In this document: piece by piece, positions 4,788 to 6,305 of the stretch | How positions within the stretch are numbered: the stretch's first letter is position 1 | How the letters are laid out: every line of letters starts with the position of its first letter | Translations under genes and position numbers: made by a program | Assembly: GCA_035290885.1 (NCBI GenBank) | Contig: DATDTL010000022.1 | Coordinates: 1 to 6,305 of the forward strand | DNA from: JACQID01 sp035290885 | GTDB lineage: Archaea > Aenigmatarchaeota > Aenigmatarchaeia > GW2011-AR5 | Direction: 5' to 3' | Length of the DNA stretch: 6,305 nucleotides | Notes under the pieces: model-generated | Database searches by the model: none | Seen by the model: only the letters and a program-made list of their open reading frames with translations | Told to the model about the DNA's origin: nothing

Positions 4788-5507
4788 ATGAAACGGGCTC
4801 TATTGCTTCTGTTCTTGTTATCTGCCGTCAGTTTCGCGCAGCCTTTCGGCATCAACGACATAGAGAAGACGTTCTATAAGGACATACTTCAGATTTACCA
4901 GTATCCTGGCGCCCCTTTCAGCGGCAATCCGTTCACCGACCTGATAATGATATTCTTCATACCTACTGGATTCCTTGTCATACTGGTCTATACGATAGCT
5001 GGCAGATTCTATGAGAATCCCAAGCTTCGGCTTCTGTTGTCGGTGATGTTCTTTCTTTTCGCGGTGGCTGGCGGGGCATTCGGCTACTTCGTGAGCCTTG
5101 CGTCAGCATACCTGTGGCTTCTGTTTTTCATAGGAGGTATTCTCTTTATATTCGGCCACTTCGGCAAGAGAGGAGGGGGGCATGCTGCGCAGCCGGCAGG
5201 CCTTCCCGGAAGCGCGCTTGGCGGCACAACGTCGCTGGACGCCACTCTTGAGGATGCACAAATCATCCGAAGATACGACCAGTTGCTCAACGCGCTAAAA
5301 ACCGAGAAAGACGCCCTTGCCGGCATAAAACAGGAGGCCAAGGAAAATCCCGGGGTTGACTTGAGCAGGCTTCTTGGGGAGAAAGAGGTGACTGTGCGCA
5401 TGATCAACCAAGATCTGATGAAATACGAACAGATAGTGCATGACATGAAAATGGGCTCCGGCCTTAAGGGACGAATGGCGGAGCTTAAAAGGAGGATTGG
5501 CGTATAA
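4788..5507 (+). CDS. Signal-peptide, three-TM membrane protein with cytoplasmic coiled coil
   Basis: Starting at ATG 4788 the protein has 239 residues and opens with a textbook signal peptide, MKRALLLLFLLSAVSFA, with likely cleavage before QPF. An exported segment (18-50) precedes membrane helices at about 51-71, 81-101 and 105-124. A Gly/Ala-rich linker (127-148) then leads to a charged, heptad-like helical region (about 150-235) that should be cytoplasmic. An in-frame ATG at 4704 would add 28 residues. It is rejected because it overlaps the previous stop, precedes the oligo-T run and would bury the signal peptide. I do not recognise a named family. The layout resembles uncharacterised membrane proteins common in DPANN genomes. 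The next ATG follows its TAA with no gap, so the two products probably act together. A role in a membrane complex is inferred. Confidence 0.78.
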   Translation: MKRALLLLFLLSAVSFAQPFGINDIEKTFYKDILQIYQYPGAPFSGNPFTDLIMIFFIPTGFLVILVYTIAGRFYENPKLRLLLSVMFFLFAVAGGAFGYFVSLASAYLWLLFFIGGILFIFGHFGKRGGGHAAQPAGLPGSALGGTTSLDATLEDAQIIRRYDQLLNALKTEKDALAGIKQEAKENPGVDLSRLLGEKEVTVRMINQDLMKYEQIVHDMKMGSGLKGRMAELKRRIGV

Positions 5508-5951
5508 ATGCCGCTTGAAGAATTCGTGCCTCTGGGCGCCTCCTTTCTTTTTGTATTTGCGATAATCTATGCGTTGTTGCTGAAAACCCGGGTGCTGGGA
5601 GAGGCGAAGAACGCAGGCGCGATGGTGGCAGCGGCCATTGCCGCGATTGCCGTTCTCCATGGCCCCACTGTAACCTTTCTTACGGGAATCATGCCGATTG
5701 CGGCTGTTATCCTTGTCGTGCTGTTTCTGATATTGTTCGCCCGGGACATATTTGCCTTCAAGGGCGGAGACGGCGACAACCTGCCCGAGGTGTCCCTGCT
5801 TTTCATCTCGCTGCTCGTGCTGGCGGCTGTATATCCGCGCATAGCGCCGCTCATAACATTCATGGACTCGTCTACGGCCATGTTCATAGCCGGACTGGTT
5901 GCGGTTTCGCTGCTCTTTTATGCGATATACAAGCACAAGCCTGCCCATTAA
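5508..5951 (+). CDS. Five-TM membrane protein, unknown function
   Basis: A 147-residue protein with hydrophobic segments at about 8-26, 36-52, 58-78, 94-113 and 123-141 and a short basic C-terminus (YKHKPAH). The ATG touches the preceding TAA, and a GGAGG ribosome site lies at 5491-5495 inside the upstream gene, about 12 bases away, which is rather long. The N-terminal motif, an F-x-FA-[IV]-[IV]-Y-[AG]-LL-[LI]-K core then -[VI]-[LF]-G, is also present in the truncated protein at 6129, so the two are paralogous. Similar short proteins with an F.FA..Y.LL.K..(I/V).G segment are, to my recollection, widespread and uncharacterised in DPANN archaea. There are no catalytic residues. A structural subunit of a membrane assembly is a reasonable guess, nothing firmer. 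Confidence 0.78.
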   Translation: MPLEEFVPLGASFLFVFAIIYALLLKTRVLGEAKNAGAMVAAAIAAIAVLHGPTVTFLTGIMPIAAVILVVLFLILFARDIFAFKGGDGDNLPEVSLLFISLLVLAAVYPRIAPLITFMDSSTAMFIAGLVAVSLLFYAIYKHKPAH

Positions 5952-6023
5952 AGCAGGCGCGCAACGAGCCTTGTTGCATAAATGGTTCTTGACTGCAGCC
6001 GGTAGCATTTCTCCAAACTTGCA

Positions 6024-6055
6024 TCACAACTGCTTGTGACCTTGATGGACTTTTT
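6024..6055 (+). terminator. Possible hairpin plus T-run downstream of the 5508 gene
   Basis: TCACAA (6024-6029) and TTGTGA (6034-6039) form a perfect six-base stem with a CTGC loop, and five T occur at 6051-6055. The 12-base gap between stem and T-run is longer than usual, so this may be coincidental. The rest of 5952-6075 holds no ORF or tRNA that I can see. A weaker five-base stem (GCAAC/GTTGC) lies at 5961-5977. Confidence 0.25.
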
Positions 6056-6076
6056 AAACAAAGCCCGCGCAACGCA

Positions 6077-6087
6077 AATATATAAAG
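6077..6087 (+). promoter_or_regulatory. TATA box for the 6129 gene
   Basis: The sequence aatatataaag is a strong archaeal TATA box. It is centred about 47 bases before ATG 6129, predicting a start near 6107 and a leader of about 20 bases with a weak aggt ribosome site at 6117-6120. Confidence 0.6.
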
Positions 6088-6128
6088 GTGCGCCGCAATA
6101 AGTAATAAAGAATGACAGGTTAGATAAA

Positions 6129-6305
6129 ATGTCTACAATCGCTGATGTTTTCATAGCCAACGTGCAGCAACTGGGGTTCTTTGACTTCCTCCTGCCGTGG
6201 ATGTTCACTTTTGCCGTAGTGTACGGACTCCTTATAAAGGCGAATATTTTTGGAAGCGCCAACGACAAGATATCCCTTGTGCTTGCGGTTGTGCTTGCGT
6301 TCTTC
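6129..6305 (+). CDS. Membrane protein related to the 5508 product (truncated by window end)
   Basis: The first 59 residues are visible. A short polar N-terminus (MSTIADVFIANVQQLG) leads into FFDFLLPWMFTFAVVYGLL, a membrane segment at about 17-36, then IKANIFGSANDK and the start of a second hydrophobic segment from about 48. The stretch FAVVYGLLIKANIFG aligns with FAIIYALLLKTRVLG in the upstream protein without gaps, supporting paralogy. An upstream ATG at 6112 runs into a stop after two codons, leaving 6129 as the start. It has its own TATA box, so it may be expressed separately from the 4788-5951 pair. The C-terminus is outside the window. Confidence 0.75.
   Translation, partial: MSTIADVFIANVQQLGFFDFLLPWMFTFAVVYGLLIKANIFGSANDKISLVLAVVLAFF

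Noticed and set aside
5295..6008. 237-codon open frame on the minus strand
   Set aside because: It is antisense to two well-supported membrane protein genes. The product is rich in Arg, His, Tyr and Gln with no domain-like pattern, as expected from the reverse of hydrophobic codons.
5952..6076. Possible tRNA or box C/D RNA in the gap between membrane genes
   Set aside because: There is no cloverleaf, no T-loop consensus and no paired C and D boxes. Only two short stems are visible.

Overview
The window most likely comes from an archaeon. Spaced AT-rich TATA elements (for example ctttatata and tatataaa) sit 25-30 bases ahead of start codons, several starts look leaderless, internal genes are preceded by GGTGA-type ribosome sites, and an oligo-T run follows a stop codon. 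Many of the proteins are small and hydrophobic and belong to no family I can name. Together with the paralogous short membrane proteins at the right end, this resembles the small-genome DPANN archaea (Micrarchaeota/Diapherotrites-like). That placement is an inference from style, not a marker-gene result.

Layout: (1) 1-183, minus strand: the N-terminal part of an unrecognised protein running off the left edge. (2) 184-282: a compact divergent promoter region packed with inverted and direct repeats. (3) 283-1325, plus strand: a probable operon of two related four-helix membrane proteins flanking a 38-residue Cys/His microprotein. (4) 1326-1398: a second promoter with its own inverted repeat. 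(5) 1399-4707, plus strand: a tightly packed unit encoding a putative zincin with an HExxxH motif, a protein with a polyHis stretch and a nonapeptide beta-repeat, a second protein sharing a helical repeat with it, and a GT-B (GT4-like) glycosyltransferase. It ends at an oligo-T terminator. (6) 4788-5951: a signal-peptide/three-TM/coiled-coil protein followed without a gap by a five-TM protein. (7) 6129-6305: the start of another membrane protein, related to the preceding one, behind its own TATA box.

The most interesting part is 1399-4707. Only the glycosyltransferase there belongs to a family I can place with confidence. The neighbouring proteins carry clear internal architecture: eight consecutive 9-residue beta units, a period-3 histidine run, and a helical module of about 52 residues present once in one gene and twice in the next. 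My working inference is a structural (fibre- or surface-like) assembly with a dedicated peptidase-like protein and a glycosyltransferase that may modify it. The two divergent promoters on the left each carry a palindrome between TATA and start, which suggests local repressor control. The right-hand membrane genes look like a separate unit.
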